A stretch of DNA of 64,000 bases from Bacillus proteolyticus (GTDB taxonomy: Bacteria; Bacillota; Bacilli; Bacillales; Bacillaceae_G). Position numbers and translations under genes: made by a program. Positions 9,093 to 16,910 of the stretch are shown here, piece after piece. Below the pieces are notes generated by a model, which was given only the letters and a program-made list of their open reading frames with translations, searched no databases and had not been told where the DNA came from. The DNA is taken from assembly GCF_001884065.1 (NCBI RefSeq), contig NZ_MACH01000092.1, positions 1 to 64,000 of the forward strand, written 5' to 3'. The first letter of the stretch is position 1. The number at the start of each line of letters is the position of its first letter.

Positions 9093-9117
9093 AAAAAAAG
9101 ACACTCATTTGAGTGTC
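9093..9117 (-). terminator. Perfect 18-bp palindrome with T-run on the minus strand
   Basis: GACACTCATTTGAGTGTC (9100-9117) is a perfect palindrome, and on the minus strand it is followed by seven T. It looks like a terminator for leftward transcription, although no intact minus-strand gene now lies to its right. Confidence 0.55.
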
Positions 9118-9461
9118 AACACAGTATTGCCCTCGCGTATAGGATTGGAGAATATTTCTCAAATACGTATTGAGATGGTTCGTAAAGGAGAAATTGTCTT
9201 CTTATTTAATGTAACATCAGCATGGGTGCAGTGTAAATTGATAATATATATACGGAAAATTTAGTAAAGATAGTTACTACTATGAATATAGTGCGATGTG
9301 ATTTTGTTTCTTAATCACTGTCGTGAAAGTTACTAGTTTAGTATCTAAAAATGTTTATTAAAAAAGAATGAATCATTTTTTAATCGATTCGTATACTTGT
9401 TAGAGAGGTACCTGTTGAACCACCTTCAACTAAATTAACGATGGATAATATGCCGAATAAT
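9118..9461. other. Intergenic interval, possibly degraded
   Basis: No intact gene. A minus-strand frame over roughly 9118-9235 looks coding-like but is interrupted by stops, so a decayed gene feeding the terminator at 9093-9117 is possible. Confidence 0.35.
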
Positions 9462-10020
9462 TGAAGCGTGATGATAAATTATCAATAAATGAAGCTATGA
9501 TAGAACCTGGAAATATTGGACCTACATTTCCATTTCTTCCCCCAATTTATATTCCAACGGGACCAACAGGTCTAACAGGATCGACCGGAGAATTTGAGGT
9601 TATTGGCCCCATAACAACAACCAATTAATCCCGCATTATCGGGCAGTAAGACCCCCACCTCAAAATTCAGCGAAAGCAAAGAAGTTAGGTGGGGGGCGGG
9701 CTGCCCGTAAAAGCCCGATTGGTGCGGGCTAATAATCAGTGGGGGATGAACAAAACCCCCACTGATTAAAGTTTCACTTTATTATATTATACTTTTGCAG
9801 ATGGAGAGAAACTTATATTTACAGATACAGATGGGATAGCTCAATATGGTACAACTAACATATTATCTCCTAGTGAGGTTTCATATATTAATTTGTTGAT
9901 TAATGGAATACTTCAACCGCAACCATTATATCAAGTTAGTACTGGTCAACTTACTATATTGGATAATCAACCACCATCGCAAGGTCATCAATAATATTAC
10001 AATTTATTATTATTAATTAA
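9462..10020 (+). pseudogene. Exosporium leader/DUF4183 protein gene disrupted by bcr1 and frameshifts
   Basis: Three joined pieces of one gene are visible. The first (from a TTG at 9462 or the ATG at 9497) encodes DDKLSINEA, then an exosporium-targeting stretch [20 protein letters not shown] with a few collagen-type GPTG/GSTG units, and stops at 9626-9628. A bcr1 element occupies 9625-9782. After it the same phase resumes with a DUF4183 domain ([20 protein letters not shown] through [16 protein letters not shown]). Near the end a one-base loss moves the expected tail [10 protein letters not shown], ending at 10018-10020, out of frame, so the read-through frame stops at 9992. A reading-frame break is also suspected before 9462. 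The ancestral product would be a spore-surface protein. Confidence 0.8.
9625..9782 (+). repeat. bcr1 repeat, copy 1 (inside an exosporium gene)
   Basis: A ~158-bp unit beginning near TTAATCCCGCATTATCGGGC and ending TTTCACTTTAT, with internal complementary blocks (CCCCCACC/GGTGGGGG and AGTGGGGG/CCCCCACT). Four more copies in the window share this pattern and the terminal TTTAT. It matches my memory of bcr1, a non-coding mobile-like repeat of the B. cereus group. The left TTTAT is changed here to TTAAT. Confidence 0.85.
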
Positions 10021-10062
10021 AAAGACAGATTCTTAATGGAAAAAGGAATCTGTCTTTTTTTG
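10019..10062. terminator. Bidirectional terminator between convergent DUF4183 genes
   Basis: AAAGACAGATTC (10021-10032) and GAATCTGTCTTT (10046-10057) form a perfect 12-bp stem with T-runs on both sides. Confidence 0.88.
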
Positions 10063-10084
10063 TTCTAAATTACATTAGTTAAAA

Positions 10085-10348
10085 TTAAGTGACGATAAAT
10101 TCAATTGTTATTGGGATTCCATCGTCTAATGCATCTCCGCCAGGAATTGTAATAGCACCAGTAGGATCTGTGGTGATACTGGAGTTCACGCTAGGTTGAA
10201 TTATGCCGTTTATATAGAGATTGTAATACGTAAAAGTCTGAAAGGCAGTTGCAGTAGTGCCGGCATCATTTAAGCAAGCTGTTGCAGCAATCGCAAAAGC
10301 TACACCTGTTCCAGCTCCTAGTGTAGATGTAAATCTCCTAGAAGCCAT
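10085..10348 (-). CDS. DUF4183 domain protein, probable exosporium component
   Basis: An 87-residue protein consisting of a DUF4183 domain. The pattern TYYNLYINGIIQPSVNSS, then AITIPGGDALDDGIPITIEF, matches the domain seen in B. cereus group spore-surface proteins. The ATG at 10348 has no ribosome site near it. A good AAAGGAG lies about 30 bases upstream, and the frame continues back to codons reading PIIQPF just after an ATCG. Removing one C there would give ATG-CCA at proper spacing, so the native start may have been lost by an insertion. It is convergent with the broken DUF4183 gene, suggesting a paralogous pair. Confidence 0.75.
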   Translation of the reverse strand: MASRRFTSTLGAGTGVAFAIAATACLNDAGTTATAFQTFTYYNLYINGIIQPSVNSSITTDPTGAITIPGGDALDDGIPITIEFIVT

Positions 10349-10838
10349 GAATGGTTGAATGATTGGCGATTAATTTTCACTCCTTTAATTATTTTTTTTA
10401 ACGAAGTATAGAATAACTTGTCCACTATATTGTATGAAAGCTTTTTATAATAGAAACGGTTTCATGATTATAGAGGGAACACAAGATTAGTAAAGATATC
10501 ATTGTTAATTATCTGAAAAAAAGATGTTGTTACTTGCGGAATATATGCTAATGATTTATTTGTGTTTTAATTTTTAAATGAAAATGTTCTTTTGGACCTA
10601 ATAGATAAACGTGGAAAAATAAAATAAACTCTTAAGTTTAGGTGTTTAATCTAAGCAGTTAATTATTAAAAACATATAATTAATATGTGAGTCATGAACA
10701 TAATTAAATAACATTTTAAAGTTTAATTATAATTCATGTTTCCTATATTAAGTGAATATATAACACAACTCTTTTTACAATTTTATGTTTCTTATAATAG
10801 GAAAATACTCAAATATAAGAAAAGTAAGGAGGAAATAA
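10349..10838. other. Divergent promoter region of two spore-surface genes
   Basis: About 490 bp of very AT-rich DNA between the DUF4183 and collagen-like genes. Mother-cell sigma-factor promoters are expected here, but no match was strong enough to assign. No gene seen. Confidence 0.4.
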
Positions 10839-11939
10839 ATGACACATAATAATTGTTTTGGTCATAATAACTGCAATCCGATAGTTTTTACACCAGATTG
10901 TTGTAATAATCCACAAACAGTCCCAATTAATAGCGAGCAATTAGGACGATTAATCACTTTACTAAATTCTTTAATTTCGGCTATTGCAGCGTTTTTTGCA
11001 AATCCAAGTGATGCAAACAGATTGGCTTTACTCAATTTGTTTACTCAACTATTGAATTTGCTAAATGAATTACCACCTTCTCCAGAAGGTAATTATTTAA
11101 AACAATTAATTCAAAGTATTATCAATGTACTACAATCACCTAATCCAGACTTAAGTAAATTACTTTCCCTATTACAACAATTCTACAGTGCTCTTGCACC
11201 ATTCTTCTTCTCTTTAATTATTGATCCTGCGAGTTTACAACTTCTATTAAACTTATTAACACAACTAATTGGTGCTACTCCAGGAGGCGGAGCAACAGGT
11301 CCAACGGGTCCAACAGGAGCAACAGGAGCAGGAGCGACAGGAGCAACAGGAGAAACAGGAGAAACAGGAGAAACAGGAGCGACAGGAGCAACAGGGGCAA
11401 CAGGAGCGACAGGAGCAACAGGAGAAACAGGAGCAACAGGTGGCGGAGCTATTATTCCATATGCTTCAGGTACAACACCAGCTGTGTTAGTTAACGTGTT
11501 AGCAGGAACTATTGGTACAGGAACTCTCCTTGGATTTGGTTTTAGTCAGCCTGGCGTATCTTTATTGGGTGGAGGCGATATCACATTAGCACTAGGTATA
11601 GGTGATTATGCATTTGTAGCACCACGCGCAGGGACTATTACGTCATTAGCAGGTTTCTTTAGTGTAACAGCGGGAGTTTCATTATTTGGACCTACTCAAG
11701 TTCAAATGCAAATATTAATTGCATCTGCAGCAAGTAATACGTTTTCACCAGTGGGAGCACCTCTTGTATTATTACCAACATTTGCCGGAATAGTGGTTGG
11801 TGCTACAGCATCAGGAATCGAACCTCTTAATATTCCAGTAGCCGCTGGGAATAAAATACTAGTATATGTTTCATTAACAGGAGCTAGTCCAATAGCTACA
11901 CTTGAAGGATTTGTAAGTGCAGGTCTTAATATCGTTTAA
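10839..11939 (+). CDS. Collagen-like exosporium protein with BclB-type C-terminal domain
   Basis: This 366-residue protein has three parts. Residues 1-145 are Cys/Asn-rich at the start, then hydrophobic Leu-rich helices ([20 protein letters not shown] and similar). Residues about 150-205 are collagen-type Gly-X-Thr triplets (GPT, GAT, GET) with one GAGATG irregularity. The C-terminal ~160 residues (from [20 protein letters not shown] to [10 protein letters not shown]) match the trimerising domain of the exosporium glycoprotein BclB as I recall it. It lacks the usual leader motif for exosporium attachment (LVGPTLPPIPP type), so the helical N-terminus may supply anchoring instead. AAGGAGG precedes the ATG. 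Expression in the mother cell during sporulation is inferred. Confidence 0.87.
   Translation: MTHNNCFGHNNCNPIVFTPDCCNNPQTVPINSEQLGRLITLLNSLISAIAAFFANPSDANRLALLNLFTQLLNLLNELPPSPEGNYLKQLIQSIINVLQSPNPDLSKLLSLLQQFYSALAPFFFSLIIDPASLQLLLNLLTQLIGATPGGGATGPTGPTGATGAGATGATGETGETGETGATGATGATGATGATGETGATGGGAIIPYASGTTPAVLVNVLAGTIGTGTLLGFGFSQPGVSLLGGGDITLALGIGDYAFVAPRAGTITSLAGFFSVTAGVSLFGPTQVQMQILIASAASNTFSPVGAPLVLLPTFAGIVVGATASGIEPLNIPVAAGNKILVYVSLTGASPIATLEGFVSAGLNIV
11288..11445 (+). repeat. Collagen-type tandem repeat coding region
   Basis: Nine-base units of the GGAGCAACA/GGAGAAACA type repeated many times within the collagen-like gene. Such tracts change length by slippage between strains. The +1 frame is also open here only because of the repeat. 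Confidence 0.85.
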
Positions 11940-11980
11940 TTCGTTACAATGTTTAGTGGGAAATTAAACTGGTATTTGTA

Positions 11981-12020
11981 TATAACCCTTCCTAATAATA
12001 TTAGGGAGGGTTATATTTTT
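11981..12020 (+). terminator. Terminator after the collagen-like gene
   Basis: TATAACCCTTCCTAATA pairs with TATTAGGGAGGGTTATA (one G-T pair), followed by a T-run that merges into the TTTAT end of the adjoining bcr1 copy. Confidence 0.85.
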
Positions 12021-12148
12021 TATCCCGCATTAACGGGCAGTAAAACTTCTACCTCAAAATTCAGGTGGAACAAAGAAGTTAAGTGGGAGTCGGGCTGATA
12101 ATCAGTGGGGGATGAACAAAACCCCCACTGATTAAAGTTTCATTTTAT
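12019..12148 (+). repeat. bcr1 repeat, copy 2 (internally deleted)
   Basis: Starts TTTATCCCGCATTAACGGGC and ends TTTCATTTTAT, but only ~130 bp long. The central segment is rearranged and shortened, and the first CCCCCACC block has drifted to CTTCTACC with a matching change in its partner. The right half is intact. Confidence 0.85.
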
Positions 12149-12385
12149 GGAAAATAAGTAATAAACCAATTGAAAATTTACTCTTTGTTAAGTTGGTATA
12201 AAAGAAAAATTTATGTTTTACACTTTATAGTTCATGGAATAAGTTATATTGTTTGAAAAATTCCCCATAAACAAAGAAGATGAATTCCATTTAAAACAGA
12301 ATTCATCCATTAAATAAACTATATACTAGTGGGTTAAATTGTTAATCATGAGTGGTGAAATGTCATTGCTCAAATTAGTAATAAA
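12149..12385. other. Intergenic sequence
   Basis: AT-rich DNA between bcr1 copy 2 and the small Ser-rich gene; nothing recognisable. Confidence 0.4.
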
Positions 12386-12553
12386 CTATTTATTTTTATT
12401 ACAGTTACATCCTTTTTTCTTTACATAGCCTTGCTCGGCTAAATCTCTTTGTGATTGGGAATCGGAAGATTGAGAATTCGAAGACTGAGAGGATGCTGAC
12501 GAGCTACTATTTTTATTATTAGAGTAGTTTTTTCGATAGTTATAATTACTCAT
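12386..12553 (-). CDS. Small Asn/Ser-rich protein with Cys-containing basic tail
   Basis: A 55-residue frame starting at 12553 with a strong GGAGGTGAT ribosome site. The N-terminus is NYNYRKNYSNNK, the middle is almost all Ser/Gln/Asp/Asn, and the tail is KKKGCNCNKNK. No known domain is recognised. Its composition (low complexity, paired Cys near the C-terminus) and its position among exosporium genes suggest a small spore or spore-coat protein. That is inference. Confidence 0.65.
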   Translation of the reverse strand: MSNYNYRKNYSNNKNSSSSASSQSSNSQSSDSQSQRDLAEQGYVKKKGCNCNKNK

Positions 12554-12616
12554 AGTACTATCACCTCCAATTAATTATATAAATATTATATGTATGAACT
12601 CTATTAATTGTTACGA

Positions 12617-12650
12617 TAAAAAATCTCCTTGGTATTTTCCAAGGAGATAA
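12617..12650 (-). terminator. Terminator after the cupin gene
   Basis: ATCTCCTTGG (12623-12632) and CCAAGGAGAT (12639-12648) form a perfect stem. On the minus strand a T-run follows. Confidence 0.85.
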
Positions 12651-12677
12651 ATGATGGTTCTATTAAAATGATACTAA

Positions 12678-13202
12678 TTAATACCCCCAGTAAAGAGGGA
12701 AGTAATAAGAATCTTGGTAATATAGATTTTGTTGTTGAGTAGGGGGCTGAGTTGACTGATTTATCATGTCGCGGTTTTGATTACAGTTTGCGGGAGGACT
12801 AATTACAGTAGTGGATTGAATTGGGGATACTGCTTGTTTCCATTGTTGTTCATTGAGACAATAAGTATGAGCCATCATATTAGCCGGAGTTAATCTTAAA
12901 ATATCAGAGCCGAAAATAACTTCTGGGGTAGGGGCATCGAAAATAGCTAATAAATGAGTATGATCTGCTGAAGCAATTTCATAATGCCACCACGCTTGTG
13001 GAATATTGGCAACTTGGCCTGGTTTTATTGGTAAGTTTAATATTTGATTCGTAAATGGATTAAGTAAAGAAACAACAGCAGATCCTGAAATACAGTAAAC
13101 GAGTTCAGCTGCATTTTGATGAATATGTGGTTCTACAACGTTCCCTGTACTTAAATAAATATCTAATAAAGAAGTGCTTTCTAAAGTGTTTAATTGTTTC
13201 AT
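12678..13202 (-). CDS. Cupin-fold protein, possible spore-surface component
   Basis: A 174-residue protein with a single germin-like cupin domain (about 1-120). The metal-binding pattern is visible as PHIHQNAAELVYCISGSAVV (His, His and Glu ligands) followed by GQVANIPQAWWHYEIAS with the second-motif His. The C-terminal 40 residues are Gln/Asn/Tyr-rich and end YYFPLYWGY, a tail unlike metabolic cupins and typical of spore coat proteins. Its location in the 9.4-13.2 kb spore-surface block supports that reading. Catalytic activity, if any, is unknown. Confidence 0.8.
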   Translation of the reverse strand: MKQLNTLESTSLLDIYLSTGNVVEPHIHQNAAELVYCISGSAVVSLLNPFTNQILNLPIKPGQVANIPQAWWHYEIASADHTHLLAIFDAPTPEVIFGSDILRLTPANMMAHTYCLNEQQWKQAVSPIQSTTVISPPANCNQNRDMINQSTQPPTQQQNLYYQDSYYFPLYWGY

Positions 13203-13563
13203 GCCAAGTACATTTATATAATTTTGGGCATCTTTCTTAAAAAATTACTTTTACTTAAATCATGAGTAAAGTTGGTTGAAGGAGAGGTGTAGTCAATAGT
13301 AGAAGTCAATCGTATTACCTGCCTTTCTATAGGTAAGTATGGATACAACTTTAGGATATGTGCCTAGTGTTAGTTATGTGCATTTGTCTGTATCATAATA
13401 AATTCACTTGTTTTATAAAGAATATAGGTTGTGCTTCTTATTTCTCATAATGTTAATACGGATAAAAATTAGAGCGAACTAATGAAAGTCGGAATTATTG
13501 ATGTTAGGTTAGGAGTAAAAATATTAAAATTTATTTCGTAGATTTTAATGGTTACGTTATATG
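13203..13563. other. Intergenic sequence between cupin and RSH genes
   Basis: About 360 bp upstream of the cupin gene, presumably holding its promoter. A short hairpin is present near 13320. No supported gene. Confidence 0.4.
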
Positions 13564-13602
13564 AAAAGACCAATGCCTTATAGAAAGGAATTGGCCTTTT
13601 AT
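13564..13602 (-). terminator. Terminator after the RSH-like gene
   Basis: AAAAGACCAAT (13564-13574) and ATTGGCCTTTT (13590-13600) form a stem directly after the stop codon of the minus-strand gene, ending in a T-run. Confidence 0.75.
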
Positions 13603-14991
13603 TTAAGAGAGTTTTTGATGAATCATTAATTGTGCTTTAGCAGTATTGGCGTAATTTAGCCACTCTAATTCCAAGTTTTGTTTTAAATCGAAATTGATTT
13701 CGATGATGTCAAAATGAGATACCTTTGTTTTAAGTGGAACAGGCATCCCATTTACTTTTGCTTTTTTCATGTTATGTGCAATTTTTGGAAATGCAGAGAA
13801 AGAAAAATCAATAATTGTAGCACCATCTGGTAAATAAATAGGTTGTAAATCTGTAGTATAAGCCGTAATGGTATTTTCGAATAGTTCATACGATACTAAA
13901 TTGTGGAAGACGACTGGATCTGTAGTTAATAAATTGTTATTCACAATGGTATCATTCATTATTTTATAAGATATTACTTGAACATCTACAGTTCTACTAT
14001 TCAATAAATAAAAAATACCATTATCTTTTAATATTTTTGCTGATTGTGTTTGAATGATAATTGTTTGTTCAGTATCATTCATATTTATTTTAGTTTTTAA
14101 ATTGTTATTAAAATGGCTATTTTCAAGAGCGATATTATCTTCGAAAGAGTTTATAGTTGGTTTGTATAATTGATGAATCATTCCAAGAATTTTATAGCAA
14201 TCTAGCACACTTGTAGTGGTGATACATATTCGTGAAACACTTGATACGTTTTGAGATTCTTGTAGTTGTGAGTAAGCAGAGTAAATGGGGCTGAGTTCAT
14301 AACTTATTTCAAATGAAAGGGTAGTATCATAAAAAGAAAGTATGCCTTTTCTTAAATTCGTTATATTGTTTTGAATGCGTGGTACATATTCCGTTAGAAG
14401 ATTATGTATTTTATTATATCTTTCCTTATGTAGATATTGAAAAGAAAGGTTTTCTAATTCATTCTGGATTGAATATAAACCGAATCGCTCTGCAAGTGGT
14501 GCAAAGAGTGTTAGTGTTTCATTTGCATAAGCTACTTGTTTTGCAGGCTTTTTAACACTCAATGTTTTAATGTTATGAAGGCGGTCTATAACTTTTATAA
14601 TGCCAACACGTATATCTGTTTGAGAGGCTAGTAATAACTTTTTAAAATTAATTGCTTCGTATAATGCTTTCTTTTGACCACATTGTTTTTTAACTTTTGT
14701 TAGCCCATCTACAATATATTGAACGGTCGCACCAAAATATAACTTAACTTCTTCTAGAGAATGCTCTGTATCTTCTACAACATCGTGTAATAACGCAGCA
14801 ACTAATGTTGTGACGTCAGCTTTATAATTTAGTAATATTTCTGTAACCGCGAAAGGATGCATGATGTATGGTTCTCCAGTTTGACGGTATTGTCCATCGT
14901 GTGCTTGCTCTGCAAACTTTATAGCTTTTTTAAATAGTGTTAATTCCTCAGATTGAAGATAATTCGCCTTTCGTAATAATACCTTGAACAT
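13603..14991 (-). CDS. RelA/SpoT-homologue: (p)ppGpp hydrolase with degenerate synthetase domain
   Basis: A 462-residue RSH-family protein. The HD hydrolase domain (about 20-170) keeps the residues expected for activity: R36 in GQYRQTGEPY, H45 in MHPFAV, H69-D70 in LLHDVVED and D136 in DRLHN. The following synthetase-like domain (about 200-340) is eroded. Where Rel has the EVQIRT motif this protein reads IIIQTQ, and the loop normally KPNGYQSLHTT reads ENSHFNNNLKT. A TGS domain follows (LPDGATIIDFSFSAFPKIAH, about 375-430). The zinc-finger and ACT domains of full-length Rel are absent. It is therefore predicted to degrade, not make, (p)ppGpp, or to act as a regulator. It stands alone, divergent from the DUF5519 gene. 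Confidence 0.85.
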   Translation of the reverse strand: MFKVLLRKANYLQSEELTLFKKAIKFAEQAHDGQYRQTGEPYIMHPFAVTEILLNYKADVTTLVAALLHDVVEDTEHSLEEVKLYFGATVQYIVDGLTKVKKQCGQKKALYEAINFKKLLLASQTDIRVGIIKVIDRLHNIKTLSVKKPAKQVAYANETLTLFAPLAERFGLYSIQNELENLSFQYLHKERYNKIHNLLTEYVPRIQNNITNLRKGILSFYDTTLSFEISYELSPIYSAYSQLQESQNVSSVSRICITTTSVLDCYKILGMIHQLYKPTINSFEDNIALENSHFNNNLKTKINMNDTEQTIIIQTQSAKILKDNGIFYLLNSRTVDVQVISYKIMNDTIVNNNLLTTDPVVFHNLVSYELFENTITAYTTDLQPIYLPDGATIIDFSFSAFPKIAHNMKKAKVNGMPVPLKTKVSHFDIIEINFDLKQNLELEWLNYANTAKAQLMIHQKLS

Positions 14992-15103
14992 ATATATCCA
15001 TCCTTTAAAATTATTTTTAATAATAATTCTATATAATATGATAAAGACCTTTTGAAATTGTAATTATTGTTTAAAAAAATAAAGTATATTGAGATTAAAC
15101 TAT

Positions 15104-15127
15104 ATTCGTATTCGCATTCGCATTCAT
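15104..15127. repeat. Four hexamer tandem repeats ATTCGY
   Basis: ATTCGT-ATTCGC-ATTCGC-ATTCAT lie between the divergent RSH and DUF5519 genes, about 75 bases before the latter's start. A slippage-prone promoter spacer is possible. Confidence 0.6.
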
Positions 15128-15203
15128 ACTTTGGATTGATGGAAAAAAGTAATGAACGTGTTAATTTAAAATTACATCAATCAATAATAAGGAGTGAATG
15201 TTC

Positions 15204-15527
15204 ATGTCATTTAGTGAAATGATTAGAAATGAAGTGCTCAGCTGGGCGGGTGTTTCTGAAAAACCGCATCGATTTGGTGGTATTGAAATAAATTATGGTA
15301 AGAAAGAACTTGGTCATCTTCATGTTGAAAAGTTAGTTGATTTACCATTTCCGAAGGTAAAGCGAGATGAATTAGTGAACGAAGGGTTAGTGAAACCACA
15401 TCACGTATTACCTGAATCAGGATGGATAAGTTATTATATAAAGAGTGAAGAGGATATTGCATTCGCAATTGAGTTATTTCGTATGCAATATGACCGAATA
15501 CAAAAAAGAAATAAAGTAGATAAATAA
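15204..15527 (+). CDS. Luciferase-domain family protein (DUF5519-like)
   Basis: A 107-residue protein resembling the small 'luciferase family' DUF5519 group. The features are HRFGGIEINYGKKELGHLH near the N-terminus and HHVLPESGWISYYIKSEEDI in the second half, with conserved His and the PxSGWxS pattern. I prefer the second ATG (15204): AAGGAG then sits nine bases upstream, whereas it is only three from the ATG at 15198. The molecular role is not established for the family. A separate ECF41-controlled operon follows. Confidence 0.75.
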   Translation: MSFSEMIRNEVLSWAGVSEKPHRFGGIEINYGKKELGHLHVEKLVDLPFPKVKRDELVNEGLVKPHHVLPESGWISYYIKSEEDIAFAIELFRMQYDRIQKRNKVDK

Positions 15528-15540
15528 AAATTTATTTTTA

Positions 15541-15567
15541 TGTCACATCCCTCCTAAATCGTTCGTC
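15541..15567 (+). promoter_or_regulatory. ECF41-type promoter (TGTCACA-N16-CGTC)
   Basis: TGTCACA (15541-15547) and CGTC (15564-15567) are separated by exactly 16 bases, about 30 bases before the oxidoreductase start. This matches the -35/-10 pair I recall as described for ECF41 sigma factors. The operon it precedes encodes an ECF41-type sigma factor, so autoregulation is very likely. Confidence 0.85.
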
Positions 15568-15599
15568 TTGTATGTAGAACGATAAGGAGGGATTTTAAT

Positions 15600-16910
15600 A
15601 TGAATACATTTGACGTAGCAATTGTTGGCGGTGGGCTTGCGGGGTTAACAGCATCTATATATTTAGCGAAAGCTGGAAGGAAAGTTATTGTATTGGAAAA
15701 ATCCAGTCGCTTCGGTGGTCGAGGGATGACTATAAATAAAAATGGCATTTGTTTGAATCTTGGTGCACATGCTTTATATAGAGGTGGGGCAGCGTTTATA
15801 ACTTTTAATGAGCTTGGTTTGAATCTTCCAGGTGGAATGCCATCTACAAAAGCGCATGGAATATGGAAAGGGGATATATTCACCATCCCAACAGATTTTC
15901 GCTCAATTTTATCAACACCACTACTTTCTTGGTCTGCAAAAGTACAATTCTCACGTCTTATGATTCATTTAAGGAATGTAGATGTAGGAGAAGTCCCCAA
16001 AATGAGTCTAACTACATGGGCAGAAAATGAAATAAAAGATCCAATGGTGCGAAATATATTTTATGCACTATGCCGAACAACAACATACACGTATGCTCCT
16101 ACAATACAATTAGCATCATCTGTACTAAAGCAAATACAGCTTTCTATGAAAGAAGGAGTATTTTACGTAGATGGTGGTTGGGAGACGATAATAACAAAAT
16201 TAAGGGATTTAGCGAATGATGTTGGTGTGCAATTTCTAGCTAGTAAGCATGTTTTGGAAGTAGAACATTGTGAAGGTATACAAAAAATTCGTTGTTCGGA
16301 TGATGAAGTATTTGAAGTTGATGCAGTTGTCGTGACTACTCCACCTAAAGAAGCTTGTAAAATAATAAAAGGTGCAGAAGGGACACGTCTGTATAGATGG
16401 AGTGAACAATCGGTACCGGTTACCGTTGCTGCATTAGATATTGGTTTGAGACGTTTAACCAATCCTATACATCATTTCGCATTGGGATTAGATCAACCTG
16501 TATTTTTCACGAATCAATCAAGAGCAGCCAAATTAAGTGAAGATGGAGCAATTGTAGTGAGTTTAATTAAGTACCATAATCCTATGCTAGAGATAAATCA
16601 TTTTCATGAAGATAAAGAACAGTTGGAAAGTACGATGGAGTTGCTACATCCTAATTGGAAAAGAGAAGTTGTTGCAAAGCAATATTTACCGAAAATAACG
16701 GTAGTACATGATTTTCATCATATTGACCGTGTTGAAAAACCGGGCCCTAATATACCTGAAATGCCAGGTGTTTACGTTGCAGGAGATTGGGCTGGGCATG
16801 ATGAAATATTAGCTGATGCTGCGGTAGCAAGCGGGAAACGTGTAGCGTTACACATTTTAAAGCAATTAGAAAGCGAGGCAGTTCATCATGGAAACGGAGC
16901 AATTATATGA
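15600..16910 (+). CDS. FAD-dependent oxidoreductase (phytoene desaturase-like), ECF41 target
   Basis: A 436-residue flavoprotein of the amine oxidase/phytoene desaturase superfamily. The N-terminal Rossmann motif is VGGGLAGLTASIYLAKAGRK with the downstream acidic ribose-binding residue in VIVLEKSSRFGGRG. Near the C-terminus, GVYVAGDWAGHDEILADAAV is the second FAD-contact region. Substrate unknown. AAGGAGG precedes the ATG. The gene overlaps the following sigma factor by 23 bases. ECF41 sigma factors are typically linked to carboxymuconolactone decarboxylases, oxidoreductases or epimerases, and this is the oxidoreductase version. Confidence 0.87.
   Translation: MNTFDVAIVGGGLAGLTASIYLAKAGRKVIVLEKSSRFGGRGMTINKNGICLNLGAHALYRGGAAFITFNELGLNLPGGMPSTKAHGIWKGDIFTIPTDFRSILSTPLLSWSAKVQFSRLMIHLRNVDVGEVPKMSLTTWAENEIKDPMVRNIFYALCRTTTYTYAPTIQLASSVLKQIQLSMKEGVFYVDGGWETIITKLRDLANDVGVQFLASKHVLEVEHCEGIQKIRCSDDEVFEVDAVVVTTPPKEACKIIKGAEGTRLYRWSEQSVPVTVAALDIGLRRLTNPIHHFALGLDQPVFFTNQSRAAKLSEDGAIVVSLIKYHNPMLEINHFHEDKEQLESTMELLHPNWKREVVAKQYLPKITVVHDFHHIDRVEKPGPNIPEMPGVYVAGDWAGHDEILADAAVASGKRVALHILKQLESEAVHHGNGAII

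Noticed and set aside
9118-9235. Coding-like minus-strand stretch between the XRE-cupin gene and the DUF4183 pseudogene
   Set aside because: The readable frame contains a stop and has no start or recognisable domain. Mentioned only as a possible relic.
11269-11490. Open frame of 73 codons rich in Gln, Glu and Arg in the collagen gene
   Set aside because: It is the +1 frame of the GGAGCAACA repeat and stays open only because of that repeat. No ribosome site.
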